DNA of 64,000 bases from Simmondsia chinensis (GCA_018398585.1 JAGTTD010000012.1:19415036-19479035), one strand, 5' to 3'; counted from the stretch's first letter, positions 21,740 to 32,960 are shown. A program made the numbers and translations. Notes: generated from the letters alone by a model not told the origin.

Positions 21740-22560
21740 AGCCCTTTGCTCTCTGAGGAGCAGAGAGAGCAGTACTTGAATTTGCTTCGCGAATCAAGGA
21801 TAGCTTCGCGTGGGACCACCATGAGATGCCTGGCCTGGATAGAAAGGTGGTTGAGCATAGGCTTCTTATAAAGCCAGGCTCGAAGCCCATCATTCAGGCA
21901 AGAGAAGAATGTCCTCAGAAGTAATTGGCTTTGTTAAGGAAGAAATTGAAAGACTTCTAAAAGCCAAATTTATTAGAACTACCAGGTATGTTCAGTAGTT
22001 GGCTAATATTGTCCATGTCATAAAAAAAGCATGGCAAAATCAGGGTTTGTATTGCTTTCAGAGATCCGAATGCAGCCACCCCAAAGGACTAGTACCTAAT
22101 GCCTATTGCTGATGTGCTTATTGAATTAGCCTCGAGGCATGAGGTCTTGTCCTTCATGGATGGCTACTGCGGGTATTACAAAGTCATGATAGCTTCAAAG
22201 GATAACCACAAGACAACATTCGGATCTCTCAGGTCAATAGGGACATTTGAATGGGTGGCCATACCTTTTGGTTTGAATAATGATGGCGCCACCTATCAAA
22301 GAGCCAGGACTATGATTTTTCATGACCTTATTGGCAAGACCATGGAAGTATATATAGATGACATTGTGATCAAATCAAAATCCCAAGTTAAACACTTGGA
22401 TGACTTAAGGGGTGCATTTCTTAGGATGAGAGCCCACAACCTTAAGATGAATCCATTAAAATGCGCTTTTGGTGTATGAGTTGGAAACTTTCTAGGCTTT
22501 TTGTTACACCAAGGGGGCATAGAGTTGGATATCAATAATACCAAGGGCATCTAAATGGCC
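21740..22560 (+). pseudogene. Tat reverse transcriptase
   Basis: An upstream DSFAWDHHEMPGLDRKVVEH block is followed by IRVCIAFRDPNAATPKD, the FMDGYCGYYKVMIA block, TFEWVAIPFGLNNDGATYQR and the active site VYIDDIVIKS with both Asp residues, then LKMNPLKCAFGV and GNFLGFLLHQGGIELD. Stops near 21922, 21999 and 22096-22098 break the fingers region. The YIDDxVIKS active site and the MNPxKCxFGV block agree with Tat RT. Confidence 0.85.
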
Positions 22561-23003
22561 AAGCTGCCTTCAAATAAAAAGGAGCTTCAATGCTTCTTGG
22601 GGCAGGTTAATTTCCTAAGACATTTCTTGTCAAATATCCTAAGAAAAACAAAAGTCTTCTCTCCACTGTTGAGACTCAAGTTTGAGAAGGACTTTAGGTG
22701 GGAGGAGCCATGACAAGTAGCGTTCGAGGCCATCAAAGGGTACTTGATTAGGCCACCAGTACCTATTCCACCAAAGAAGGGCAAGCCTCTGAAGATCTAT
22801 GTCTCTACTTCTGAGGAATCTGTTGGTTTTCCTGTATGGGACAATAAGCAAGGTTTTGAAAAAGCTGTGTTCTACCTTAGCCGTTTTTTAAATGAGTGTG
22901 AAATAAAATATTCTTCAATTGAAAATTTTTGTCTATCTTTGTTCTGTGCATCTACAAAATTGAGACATTATTTCTTGGCATTTACTATATATGTGGTTGC
23001 CTA
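22560..23003 (+). pseudogene. Tat connection and first RNase H
   Basis: LPSNKKELQCFLGQVNFLRH (connection, FLGxVNxLRRF type) is followed by FEAIKGYLIRPPVPIPPKKG and KPLKIYVSTSEESVGF. The first RNase H acidic residue, normally Asp in LYL..S/D, appears as VSTSE here, so it was probably inactive or has diverged as is common in this lineage. AVFYLSRFLNECEIKYSSIE carries the ExxY..IE helix. Stops occur at 22555 and 22712. Confidence 0.78.
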
Positions 23004-23189
23004 AACATATGTCCTTAAGTATATGCTAGATAGGCCATTTTGAGAGGAAGATTGAACAAGTGAAGCTTAGCTCTGCTTTAATTTGAGTTGGTTTATGTCT
23101 TAGAAAAGTTAGTCAAGGGGCAAGCCCTAGTAGGCTTTGTAGCGGACCACCCAAACATTCAAATTGGCTTAGATAATGAGCCAGAACAA

Positions 23190-23683
23190 CTCCTAACAGT
23201 GAAAATAGAGCCTTGGAAACAGTTCTTAGACGGATCAAGCTAAGGACCAACTCTAGTGCTGGAGTAGGAATTATGATAGAATCCTTAGAAGGAATCATCA
23301 CAAAATTGGTTGTCACCTTGGTGGGCAGATGCTCTAATGACATGGCTGAGTACAAGGCTCTCATAATTGGCCTTCAAACTCTCTTAAAAATGCAAGTCCA
23401 CAATGTTCTTGTCAAGGGAGATTCACAACTGGTGATTTGCCAAGTGAACGAAGAGTTTCAATGCTTGAGTTATACCTTGAAACGATATTTGTCAGTAGTA
23501 CATAAGCTATTGAGTAAATTCAATGAGGTGCAATTCAAGAACATCCATAGAGAGCAAAAGAAGGCAGCCAATGACTTGGCCCAGTTACCATCAGGGTACA
23601 AGTTACCTAGAACTTGGTGTGAAGAAACTATGGTCATTAAGACTAAGGTTTTGGATCATAAGATCAAGTGGGCAGAGTCCTGA
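23190..23683 (+). pseudogene. Tat second (archaeal-type) RNase H
   Basis: GVGIMIESLEGIITKLVV precedes MAEYKALIIGLQTLLKMQVH (catalytic Glu), VLVKGDSQLVICQVNEEF (catalytic Asp) and REQKKAANDLAQLPSGY (final acidic residue). This block between RNase H and integrase defines the Tat lineage. The first catalytic Asp segment (LDGSS) is at 23227-23240 in another frame, so a frameshift separates it from the rest. Confidence 0.85.
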
Positions 23684-23729
23684 GTCAGCAAGGAGACTGG
23701 AGGAAGCCTTTAATGGATTACTTCAACAA

Positions 23730-24771
23730 CCCTTAATATTATGCAAAAGGTAGGAAACTGAAAATGAGAGCGCACAAGTTCCATCTAGATGGCGAATCTG
23801 GAGAACTATACAAAAAGGGACGCTAGTGGAGTGCTTCTCAAGTGCCTTGACTTGGATGAAGCAATGCTAGTAATGGTTGGAGCCCATAAGGGTATCTATG
23901 GATCCCATCTGACTGGTAATACGATATATTGGCTCGTCATGCATTATGGCTATTATTGGCCACCAATGATGGATGATTCATAAAGTATGCCAAAGGATGC
24001 AGAGCATGCCATAAACATGGGCGTGTACCTAAATTCTCTGTTGCTGAGATACATGCCATTGTTAAACCATGGCCATTTAGAGGTTGGGCAATGGACATTA
24101 TAGGAGAAATTAACCCTCCTTCTAGCAAGCAATATTTTTATATTCTTATGGCCACTGATTACTTCACCAAATGGGTGAAGGCTAAACCATATAGGAGAAT
24201 GAATTAGCATGATATGATTGATTTTATCAAAGAATATATCCTGTGTAGGTTTGGTATTCCAGAGACTATCACAATGGACTAAGCTAAAGTATTTAACGGA
24301 GTTGAGGTAAAGGAGTTTATCAAGAGTTGCAATATAGAAATCTTGAACTCAACACCTTATCATGCTCAGGCTAATGGCCAGACATAATCAACTAATACGA
24401 TTCTAAAAGAGAAGATGATTGAGGACAATCCGAGAAGGTGGCATGAGTCGCTACTAGATGCCCTTTGGGCTTATAGAACTTCTAAAAGGGACGCCATTGG
24501 GACAACTCCTTTTCATTTGACATATGGCCATGATTCAATACTCTCCATGGAGATAACAGTTCAGTCTATTAGGTTAGCTCATCAAGAAAAGTTTTCTAAA
24601 CTTGAATATGAACAGTCAATGATGGATGAGCTTATTGTTTTAGACCAAGTGAGGCTTGATGCTTTGCACGAATTGGAAAGGAAAATGGAAAATTTGGTGA
24701 CACTGGGTCTAATGTCCCGTAAGAGACGTAAAGGATTTCTGTTGAGGAAGTGCGATTTCATTGGGCTCTGA
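23730..24771 (+). pseudogene. Tat integrase
   Basis: The zinc-binding region gives HKGIYGSHLTG and GCRACHKHG. The catalytic core gives RGWAMDIIGEI (first Asp), TKWVKAKPYRRMN, ETITMD.AKVFNG (second Asp, next to a stop), TPYHAQANGQT and the downstream helix with the catalytic Glu region disrupted (ILKEKMIE). The tail has WHESLLDALWAYRTSKRDAIGTTPF. Stops near 23980, 24206, 24281 and 24388 interrupt it. Confidence 0.82.
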
Positions 24772-25070
24772 AGTACATCAGAAGGGCTTGACTGCCATAT
24801 GAGATTTGTCAGAGATTGCAAGTGGGCTTGATAACAATGAAGAGAGAACCGAGCAGAAAGTGAAAACTCAAAGCCCTAATAGTCATACTTATAGACGTGG
24901 GAAGGACGGGCAAAAGACTTGTTCCATCGAGAAGACCCCTATAGCTGTTGAGGGTCACATAATTCATATTTTACTGGTTATAAATTCGAATTTACCAATG
25001 GCTAAAAGAGGGCATTTGTTTGCACCCTAATTTCGTTAGGGCTGGGATAATGTCGTTTTTGGATAAAGAT
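24772..25070 (+). other. Tat 3' region before the copia A insertion
   Basis: This is the degraded end of pol and start of the 3' untranslated region. The sequence stops at AAGAT (25066-25070), where the copia A LTR begins. Confidence 0.55.
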
Positions 25071-26102
25071 TGTTAGAAATAGTGTCCTAAAAATCTATAT
25101 TTGTCTTGTAATTTTACTTTATTAATGAATAAAATTGAAGTTCTAGTCGTTTCCTTCTTAAATTTGTGTAAATGAGCATATATACTGCATGTGGTTTTCT
25201 TTTAAGTGATATCCATGAGATGGATATAGTCCTCAAACTACATTTTGCATGTTTGTTCTAAGTAGATAATGAGATTAAGCTGCAGATAGACTTGGAACAA
25301 ATGATATGTATGTTATTTGAAAAAACTCGTAGTTGATGACAAGCTTGGACTACTTGCCTGTTAAGACTACGACATGACATTTTAGATGACTTGTCTTGGT
25401 CATGTGGATGGCGATCCAAAAGTGTTAGGTTGGCATGTCTAATAAGATTGATACATTGAGTTGGACCATGTGGGTTACTTGTTTCTAGACTACTATCAGA
25501 AATGAGTGATTGATCATGCACTATCTGAACGACGACTCTAAATTCTGCGAGTATTTTGGACTTATGCATGGAATGTTAGTTACTTTGGTGTACTATAAGT
25601 AAGGTCTTGATAAATGACTAAATTCCCACGTACACTGGGTAGTGGCGTAAAATGTGACAAAGATCCGGTATGCAATAGGGAATCTGTAGTCTCTTATGAG
25701 ATATAGATGTCCCCTTAATTGATTTGCAAGCATTTGAATTAATTTGGAATTTTTGACTAAAGTGTTCCAAGTGTTTGACATTTAGAATTTATACTGTAAA
25801 TATGTTGAAGTATAAATAAATTATTCAGTAAAGGGCGAGTTGGTAACTAATGAAGAAGTTGTGAGAAAAATAATAGTAGGAGTTATAATTATTTTTCATT
25901 ATGGACATCTCATAGAGGGGTTGTTGTTGTAAGAATAGTCTATTTGGCAATTATCGAATAAATAATTTAAGTTTAAAGTACAGTGAAATTTATTTAGTGG
26001 AATTAAGTCTCATTAAATGGTAATTAATTTTATTATGAGGTGGAATTTAATTTAACTCGTTTGGAGCTAGATTTAAATTGTCTCTGAGGTCCCTGCACAA
26101 GC

Positions 26103-26685
26103 AACAACAACAACCACAAACCCAGTGCCTCAACGACTTTCGCATATGTAGGGTCTGGGAGGTTAGGATGTACGCAGCCTTACCCCTTGAGGGTGCTACC
26201 TTAAAGAGAGGCTGTATTTGAGGACCCTCGACCTAGGAAATATAAAAGCATAAAAGCATAGAGGCGCACAAACATAAAAGCATAAAAGCATATAAGCATG
26301 TAAGCATGTAAGCATAAGAGCAAAGGACATGACACAAAGCAAGTCAAATAGAGAGCATACACAGTAAAACACACTAGTATATAGTAATAGTTAATTAGCA
26401 AAAGTCAATAACGTGACAAAGCGACAAAACAAAATGCCCCAACACATGGCTAAAGTTGCATACAATAACGCAGGTATACATATGGGCCTAAGGGTACAAG
26501 TACTAGCTTGGATGAGCTCTGCTATCCTAACCCGCTATATCAGGCACATCGATGTTTGCCCTCCACTGAACTCTATATAGGGCCATCTCCTCATTTAGAC
26601 TGAGGTGGGTGAAGTTTGGTCATATCATCTCCATCTAACTCTTCTTTGGCTGGATCTCCCTCTCTTTCCATTTGTAACATGGAAT
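26103..26685 (-). mobile_element. 5'-truncated RTE-type LINE
   Basis: It is flanked by an 18-bp target duplication (TGAGGTCCCTGCACAAGC at 26085-26102 and the same with one change at 26686-26703). The minus strand encodes the RTE C-terminus LNEEMALYRVQWRANIDVPD followed by IAG and a stop near 26532. After that come a short minisatellite, the conserved tail with GGCTGCGTACATCC, and a terminal (TTG)n-type repeat at 26103-26113. Only the last part of ORF2 survives, with two upstream stops, as expected for 5' truncation plus decay. Confidence 0.82.
26239..26322 (-). repeat. 10-bp minisatellite in the RTE LINE 3' UTR
   Basis: Eight or so units of the pattern ATGCTTTTAT/ATGCTTACAT (minus strand) lie between the ORF2 stop and the conserved tail. 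Confidence 0.7.
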
Positions 26686-27118
26686 TGAGGTCACTGCACA
26701 AGCCTCTGTTTTTATTGCCATTGAAAAAATATTAAAAAATTTACGAGATGAGTAAATTTAAATTTGCCAAACATTATTCACGAGATGAATAAAATTTAAA
26801 AATTGCAAAACTAAAATAATTTTTTTAAAAAAATTAAAATTCATAAGATAATTTTTTACATGTGAAAACAAAGGAAAAAAAAAAAGAAAATCGCTTGCGA
26901 TCCGTTTCACTAGCAGGCAGCCAATCAGTGCACGACACTGCCCGGGTGCGATTAGTGCCCGCATTCACGAGCCAATCCGGTCTTGCCATGTGGCACGCTG
27001 TGACGCAGTTAAAACGAGGTATATGCTGAGCATTGAATGACGTTGTTTTGAGTCAATTTTTTTTGCTTTTCGCAATCGAACATTGAATTGTTTGCATTTT
27101 TTTGCTCCGGTATTCTAC

Positions 27119-27126
27119 TATAAATA
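27119..27126 (+). promoter_or_regulatory. TATA box of the copia A 5' LTR
   Basis: TATAAATA lies within CTACTATAAATAGGGG, about 480 bp from the LTR end. The matching site in the inverted LTR piece at 50539-50546 is also intact, while the 3' LTR (near 45176) and LTR3 (near 56601) have diverged versions. Confidence 0.75.
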
Positions 27127-27604
27127 GGGGTACTTAAATTAAGGTTTGGTCCAATTAAAATTTAAAGGTTTCTAGAAGTGTTGACTTTGGAAGTTCTAAT
27201 AAGAGAGAAAATTTCCGTTGAAAATTTTCTCTTTAGTTTAATATTTATCGGAGCTCACACTCTAGGTGTTTTCCAGGTGACTGCGTAGAAGGCTTCTCGG
27301 TCTCGATTATTTTCTGGTTTTCTATTATTTGGAGCGATTTCAGGTATCTCTCTTTCCCTCCTCTTTTAAGTTTTTTCGCTTTTCTATTTATTTATAATAT
27401 TCTTATTATGCTACTCTTAAATTCATATTATTATTATGAATGTATTATAATAGTGACCTGTAAATTTAAATTAGAAATTTAAATATGTAGAATTAAAATT
27501 GGAAAATTTTATTCAACTTTAGGTTTAAAATTAGGTAATTTAAACCCTTTTGCTATCTTAGTTTAATAAACTTAGGGGAAATTTTTAAAATTTGTCCCAA
27601 GAAT

Positions 27605-27616
27605 TGATATCAGAGC
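27605..27616 (+). other. Primer-binding site of copia A, initiator tRNA-Met type
   Basis: TGATATCAGAGC matches the standard copia site TGGTATCAGAGC (complement of the tRNA-iMet 3' end) except one base, two bases after the LTR end. Confidence 0.8.
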
Positions 27617-28627
27617 TAGCGTCTTATTATATTCATAATATACATGATACGCATAATAAGATCGAAGTAAATAGACTTACGATTTAATAATATAGAGATT
27701 TTATTAAGAGGGAAGGATAATTTAATTTGATTTTGATAATAATCAAAGTTCGAGTTTAAATTGTTTAAATCGATAATGAATTAATAGTTAATTCAGATCT
27801 ATAAATGTAGATTTTTTAAATTTACATTCATATTATTTGTATGATGAGATTGTGCGTATTTGATTGAGATTTACGAAATTGGATAAATTGATCTAATGAG
27901 ATTAGATTTAATTTTTTAGTAAAAAAATTAATTAATTATTGGCGTTGATGTGGCATTTTTTATTATTAAAATTTTTTTGGGACGTATAGACATCAGTACT
28001 ATTTTAAATAATGATTAAAATTAATGGAGATTATGAGATAATTTAAGAAATAATTGCAATTTAATTAAAACCTCTAGTTTATAAAATTCAAGTAGGAGTG
28101 AGTTTTAATTGTTGAAATCTCATGGTCTCCGTTACCTATCTAGCAGTATAGTGAATTGGCATCACTTCTTGCAGAGGGTGCCGTTTTGCAAGTTACAGGA
28201 TTATACTTGTATTAAGATAAATCAAAGTGCAAAGAAACAATGCGATCACGCTATCGTAGAGTATTACGTGTATTTGTATGGAGGTTTAGATAGTGGTTTA
28301 CACTTGTCTTGCATGATACATTAGCTTCCTTGAGGGGCTCTGTTGTGTTATGGTATAGACTAAGGTAAAGTGGTGAGTTATTCATGTTTAGTAAGAGTTA
28401 CAATAAAATATGTTAATTGAGAATAGTTCTCACCTAAACTAATTTTATAGACCCTGTTGCCCGGGACTAAGGAGTGGGGTGTTTGGGTCATCATTGCATG
28501 CATGATAGTACAACTTTGTGGATACCTGACTTATTATGTTTGCTAAATTAAAAGCATAGATATCACTGCATTATACATAACTCGTATTAGATATTTACAC
28601 AAATATTTGAATATACAGTGTTTTAAA
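27617..28627 (+). other. Copia A untranslated leader with two GAG-loop hairpins
   Basis: The leader is about 1.0 kb and has no coding frame. Perfect or wobble-paired inverted repeats with a GAG loop occur at 27891-27907 (ATCTAAT/ATTAGAT) and 28028-28044 (AGATTAT/ATAATTT). The region from 28097 to 28560 aligns with the copia B leader at 52159-52620. Confidence 0.65.
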
Positions 28628-29268
28628 ATGGCTGCGACTGGTGCACTTCATTCAATTCTGAAAGATAATGCTTTAACTGGACCGAATTATTTCACTTAAA
28701 AAATGAAATTGAACATAGTGTTAATACATGAGGGTCATCAGTTTGTTCTCACTGGTGCTTGACCTATGATGCCAGCTAATAATTCTACAACTGCTGTTAA
28801 AGAGCGCTATGAATGCTGGCATAAGGATAATGAGTGAGTCATATGCTATATTTTTGCTTCAATGACAAATGTTTTCAAGCATCAGATGCTTGAGATGGAA
28901 ACATCACCTGAGATGATCAAACATTTAAAGGAAATGTTTGGTGGTCAAGATAGGGCAACTAGGCAAGAGCTGATGAGGAAGATTTTTAATACAGGATGTT
29001 AGAAGGGTTGCCGGTTTAGGAGCATGAAAATGATGGCGTGTTTATCTGAGCTGAAGATTCTTGGTGCTAAGATTGATAGTCAATCTCAGCAGGATATCAT
29101 CCCTAGCTCTTTGTCTGGCTCTTTTACTTAGTTCAGGCTCAATTACACAATGAATTATAAAGATTATTTATTGCCTGAGCCTATGAAGGAGCTGCAGGTT
29201 GTAGAGGGTGTGATGCGAGCCAAGGGGAGTGTCCACTTGACTTAGGCAATAAGGGCTAATGGGAGCAA
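28628..29268 (+). pseudogene. Copia A gag
   Basis: The frame starts with ALHSILKDNALTGPNYF and continues with KMKLNIVLIHEGHQFVL, MIKHLKEMFGGQDRATRQEL and FGGQDR-type conserved gag blocks. Six in-frame stops are present, including one that replaces the conserved Trp after NYFT. The zinc knuckle is missing because homology ends near 29268, where the L1-type LINE begins. Copia B (52700-53662) provides the intact order for comparison. Confidence 0.85.
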
Positions 29269-30119
29269 GACATTTGCGAACTTCTGGGGGAATTGTACAA
29301 AAGCGATCTGATGGCTTTGGCGTTCATCCATGAAGTAGGGAGGAGTTCATTTGCAACTTCTAGAGGGAGAAACTAGAGAGAGAGGCTCTAGATTGGCGAT
29401 TTCCGGTGGGTGGCGCGTGGGCAAGTGACCCTGTGCACTGGGACTGTTTTTGGGCGCGTGCGGGCGTGTGTGACGTTGTACGGCGGTGCTGAAGACTGTT
29501 CTGGACTCGCCGTGATATCCTCTTTCTTTTGGGGCCATGTTTGCATCAATCTGATCACTTTTATTTTTTGAGGGTGGAAACACATGTAAGCGAGGGTGTA
29601 TTAGTTATGGTGTTGATGATGGCGTAGGACGATCTCTCTCATCCTTTCATCTTCTTGGTGCTTCAGCTGCGGTGGTTCCCTCTCGTTTCTTGGATGGTTG
29701 ATGGCCTTGAAACTCATTTTCTCTCTCCTTGGGGTCTTCTCTTTCTATTGAATCTTGCTTGTGTCTCTTCTATTGTGGAGCAAATCTTGGTACACACATT
29801 CTATCTCACTTGCTTCTTTGTTCTTGACATGGCGGTTTGAGTTGCTTTCGGGTTATTTCGTCGCAGCTCGCATCGACCCTGTTTTGCTGCCAAAACAGGG
29901 GCCTAACTTCTTGATGATGACTTGACCATGTTGTTGATGAATTAATCAAATTGCTTCTTGATCTTGCTTGTCGATTGGTTGCTTGTTCTTGCCGCCATTG
30001 TTGTTGTTGTGGTGGGGAGGTTGTAAGATTGTTTATTAGAAGGATTTGGGGTTGCTGGAAGTTTGTTACAAATCTTGTATTGCTTGTTTCTTCTCCTTGC
30101 TTCTTTGTTTGACGCACCC
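29269..30119 (+). other. 5' UTR and ORF1 start region of the LINE
   Basis: This is GC-richer than the surrounding copia DNA and has no single conserved frame. The first segment in the ORF1 frame that I can place is MLEPGAPPLLWVSVTAAPPP near 30120. Confidence 0.5.
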
Positions 30120-31772
30120 ATGCTTGAACCGGGCGCCCCACCTCTGCTGTGGGTCTCTGTGACCGCAGCGCCACCCCCGGGCAGCACACTTCGGTTTGTC
30201 CCACCGAGACTTGTGAATGGGGAAGTGGTTACTACTATCACTGATGATGATGTAGCCTAGGGTCTTGAAAATTGGGGTAGATGTCTTGTTGGACGTGTTA
30301 TTGGGGGTCGTGTTGCATACTCTCGATGTGTTGCTATAGCTCGGATGCTATGGGGGTCGAAAGGGCTTGAATGTGTAATTGCGGATAAGGAGGTCTACTA
30401 CTTCCGGTCTAAGTCAATAGCTGAGTTGGATTTGATACTAAGGGGTGGACCTTGGACCCTTAATGGGCATTATCTCTCCCTTGAGCATTGGCAACCTAAC
30501 TTCGCTCCCTCGCGTGACCTCCCTCGGATTTCTATTTGGATCCAATTACATGGCCTCTTGGCCTCCTTATGGTCGAAGAATTCGTTGAGTTCGATAGCTA
30601 GTGGTTTTGGCCACCCCCTTTACATGGACCAACCAACCTTGGAGGGTACTATGGTTAGCTATGCTCGTGTATGTGTATAGCTCCATGCTTGGACAGACCC
30701 CCCGAAGCGACTCTCGGTCGATTATAATGGCCGAATCATACTAGCGACTATCAAATTGAAGGCTATGCTGAAAGTTTGTCGTAAATGTAGGGTCTTTGGT
30801 CACTCTTGTCCCACCCCGAACACTGTTACTATCCTCCCGGAGCAACCGGAGGTGGTGCCCGGAGAAAACGCCCAGCGGCAGCGGAGGTGGCGTAAGGGAA
30901 AGAAGGGGAATGGTGATGGGGTGAATAATGGGCCAATCTCCAATAGCCCAAGAGGAAATGGGCCCAATTTGGTGAGGCTTTCCTCTTTTGGGCCAAGAAG
31001 GGACACTGGGGAGGATGAGCCCACTAGTGGGCATTTAAATGGTACCCTTGGGCCTTGGTGTGATAGAATGGGAATGGATGATAATGGGCCACCAAATGGG
31101 CGACAATTTGGGCTTGGGGAGGCACTTGTTGGTGGGAAAAATGATGGGCCAAGAGATGAAGGAGATGGGGGCTGCGTACGGACAAGGGGCGGATGGTCTG
31201 GTGGGCCACGACTTGGGTTGTCTGGGCCGCGCCTCTCTCTTCCTGGGTCCACGCCTGGGTCGTGCCTGCCTGGGTCTGGGCCGAGAGGCTCTTGGCCCCC
31301 CCGCCTCTCTTTTTCTCGGGGAAATGGGCCCGATTTGGTGGGCCTTTCCTCTCTTGAACCATCTATTACGTGCGCTAGGGGGAATGGGCCCATTTCGGAG
31401 GGGCTTTCCTCTAGTGACACACCCTTTACTCACACTAGTGGGAATGGGCCCATTTTGGAGGGGCGTCCCTCTAGTGCGTCCCCCCCCTCTAGAGGAAATG
31501 GGCCCGTTTTGGAGGGGTTTTCTTCTAGGGATTTTGGTCATGGGCCGACTTTTGGGTCTTTCGGGGTTGATGCCGATCGGAGGAGAGTTGAGGACCGGAT
31601 TGAGGCTTCTAGCCTGGGCACGGTAGGTGACGTTGAGCTGAGGGGGCGGTTGACTTGGGTATTAGGGCGGAGGGTGTTGGCACTCGTATGGATCTTTCTG
31701 ATTCTGGATCCATTTCTCTTTCGCCTCGGACTTTCGCCGATTTTTTACATGTTTCCACTCCTCTCCGGGTGA
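30120..31772 (+). pseudogene. LINE ORF1 (DUF4283, zinc knuckle, Gly-Asn-Gly-Pro repeats)
   Basis: ORF1 proteins bind the LINE RNA. A DUF4283-like domain is seen at 30250-30680 (RMLWGSKGLECVIADKEVYY, then LRGGPWTLNGHYLSLEHW and PRISIWIQLHGL), followed after a stop at 30678 by the knuckle VCRKCRVFGHSC near 30776. From 30950 the frame is a low-complexity Gly/Pro/Ser region with five copies of a GNGPxxxGLSS unit, which is encoded by a DNA repeat. Stops at 30257 and 30678 break the frame. Confidence 0.8.
30950..31530 (+). repeat. About 60-bp repeats with AATGGGCCC core in LINE ORF1
   Basis: Copies start near 30955, 31320, 31381, 31441 and 31496; each has GAAATGGGCCC or GGAATGGGCCC followed by a GGNGGGG...TCCTCT block. 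The last four form a tandem array with 54-61 bp spacing, the first is separate. Confidence 0.8.
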
Positions 31773-32012
31773 CTCAGAGATAGTGGATGTTCCTATTGAG
31801 GTGGAGATTGCTCAAGATGGCATTCTTGGAGTTGCTACCCCTCTTGTATGTTCCTTAAATCGGTCGGCTAGCGTGCCAAGTCTGGGCGGGTCGAACCGTT
31901 TTGAGAGTTTGCCGACACTTCCACTTCCCCATGCGTTGAGGTTGCCGTAGAGGGCCCGAGGAGGCCACTCACTTGTGTGCCAAATGTACGGGCCGCGTTC
32001 CCTCCTGACTGT

Positions 32013-32960
32013 TTCATCATGGTGGTTGGTTGTTGGAATATTAGGGGGGCTTAACAATCCCCAATCTTCCTATGCTGTACGTGATTGGATTTCTTTCAAT
32101 CATTTATCTGTCGTTGGTTTGGTTGAGACCAAAACCAAACCTTCTGATGTTGAGGCGGTGATTGCTCGTTGTACTGATGGGTAGAGCTGTCTCTTCAGTG
32201 GCATATGCTCTACTTGGTGTCGCATTATAGTTGCTTGGGATTCGGGCGTTTATAGAGTCGAGCTCATTCGGGGAGGGGACCAGTTCCTTACTTGTCGTAT
32301 CTCTAATCTTCCAGGGGCTGTGAGCTTTCTCGCTACTTTTGTTTACGGCTTTAACTAGCCGGGTCCTCGCCGGACTTTATGGGACTATATTCGGAGCACT
32401 AGCTTGAGTCTCTTGGGTGAGCCTTGGATCCTGCTTGGGGATTTCAATGCTATCCTTAGTCTCTCTGATCGATGCGGCGGCCAGGAGGGTTGGCCAGGTC
32501 ACATGGATGACTTCTAGGAGTGTGTTACTGAGGCTGAGCTCACGCCCATCTCCTCTTCGGGACGTCATTTTATGTGGTCCAATGGGGCCGAGGATGACCG
32601 CTTGATTCTCAAGCGGCTTGACTGGTGCCTTGTCAATGAGGGTTGGCTCCGTGACTTCCCCATCGCATCTGCCGAGATCCTTGCTTGTCATTTTGTCTCG
32701 GATCATAGCGCCATTGTTGTGCGAGGGCTTGGGGAACATCGCGCCAGGCGACTTCCTTTCAAGTTCTTCAATTTTTGGGATGATCACGAGGACTTCCTTC
32801 CCACTGTTAGACGAGTCTGGGACATTTGTGTTGAGGGCACTCTGATGTATCAGTTCACTCAGAAGCTGAAGCTGCTGAAGAGTGAGTTGAAGGCCCTCAC
32901 CGCCATTATAGTCACATTTCGGCCAGAGTCGAGGTGGCCCGTGATGCTTGGGCCATGAGC
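32013..32960 (+). pseudogene. LINE ORF2 endonuclease domain
   Basis: This is an APE-like endonuclease that nicks target DNA. Visible blocks are VVGCWNIRG (start, then a frameshift), SVVGLVETKTKPSDVEAV (catalytic Glu), LLGDFNAILSLSD (Asp-Asn pair), LKRLDWCLVNEGW and the terminal SDHSAIVV (Asp-His). Stops at 32182, 32356 and 32516 interrupt it. All the key acids are still readable across the frames. Confidence 0.82.

Larger units (their letters stand above)
16597..25070 (+). mobile_element. Tat-type Ty3/gypsy retrotransposon, 5' and central part
   Basis: The order is LTR (16597-17398), primer-binding site (17406), gag, zinc knuckle, protease remnant, RT, RNase H, a second archaeal-type RNase H and integrase. 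The extra RNase H after the normal one is the hallmark of the Tat lineage. The element breaks off at 25070, where copia A is inserted, and resumes at 45632-46975 with its 3' LTR. Dozens of stops show that it is the oldest large layer here. Confidence 0.87.
25071..27602 (+). repeat. 5' LTR of copia A (interrupted by an RTE LINE)
   Basis: It starts TGTTAGAAATAGTGTCC and ends at GTCCCAAGA, a mutated form of the CCCAACA end seen in the other copies. Removing the LINE at 26103-26685 and one target copy leaves about 1.93 kb, equal to the 3' LTR. A TATA box lies at 27119-27126. Homologous LTRs lie at 43703-45631 and 55151-57171. Confidence 0.88.

Noticed and set aside
28109..28324. Small protein in the copia A leader
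   Set aside because: The matching region of copia B has no conserved frame, so it is untranslated leader.
30800..31541. Long minus-strand frames opposite LINE ORF1
   Set aside because: Low-complexity Pro/Gly/Arg translation of a GC-rich repeat, with no conserved motif.
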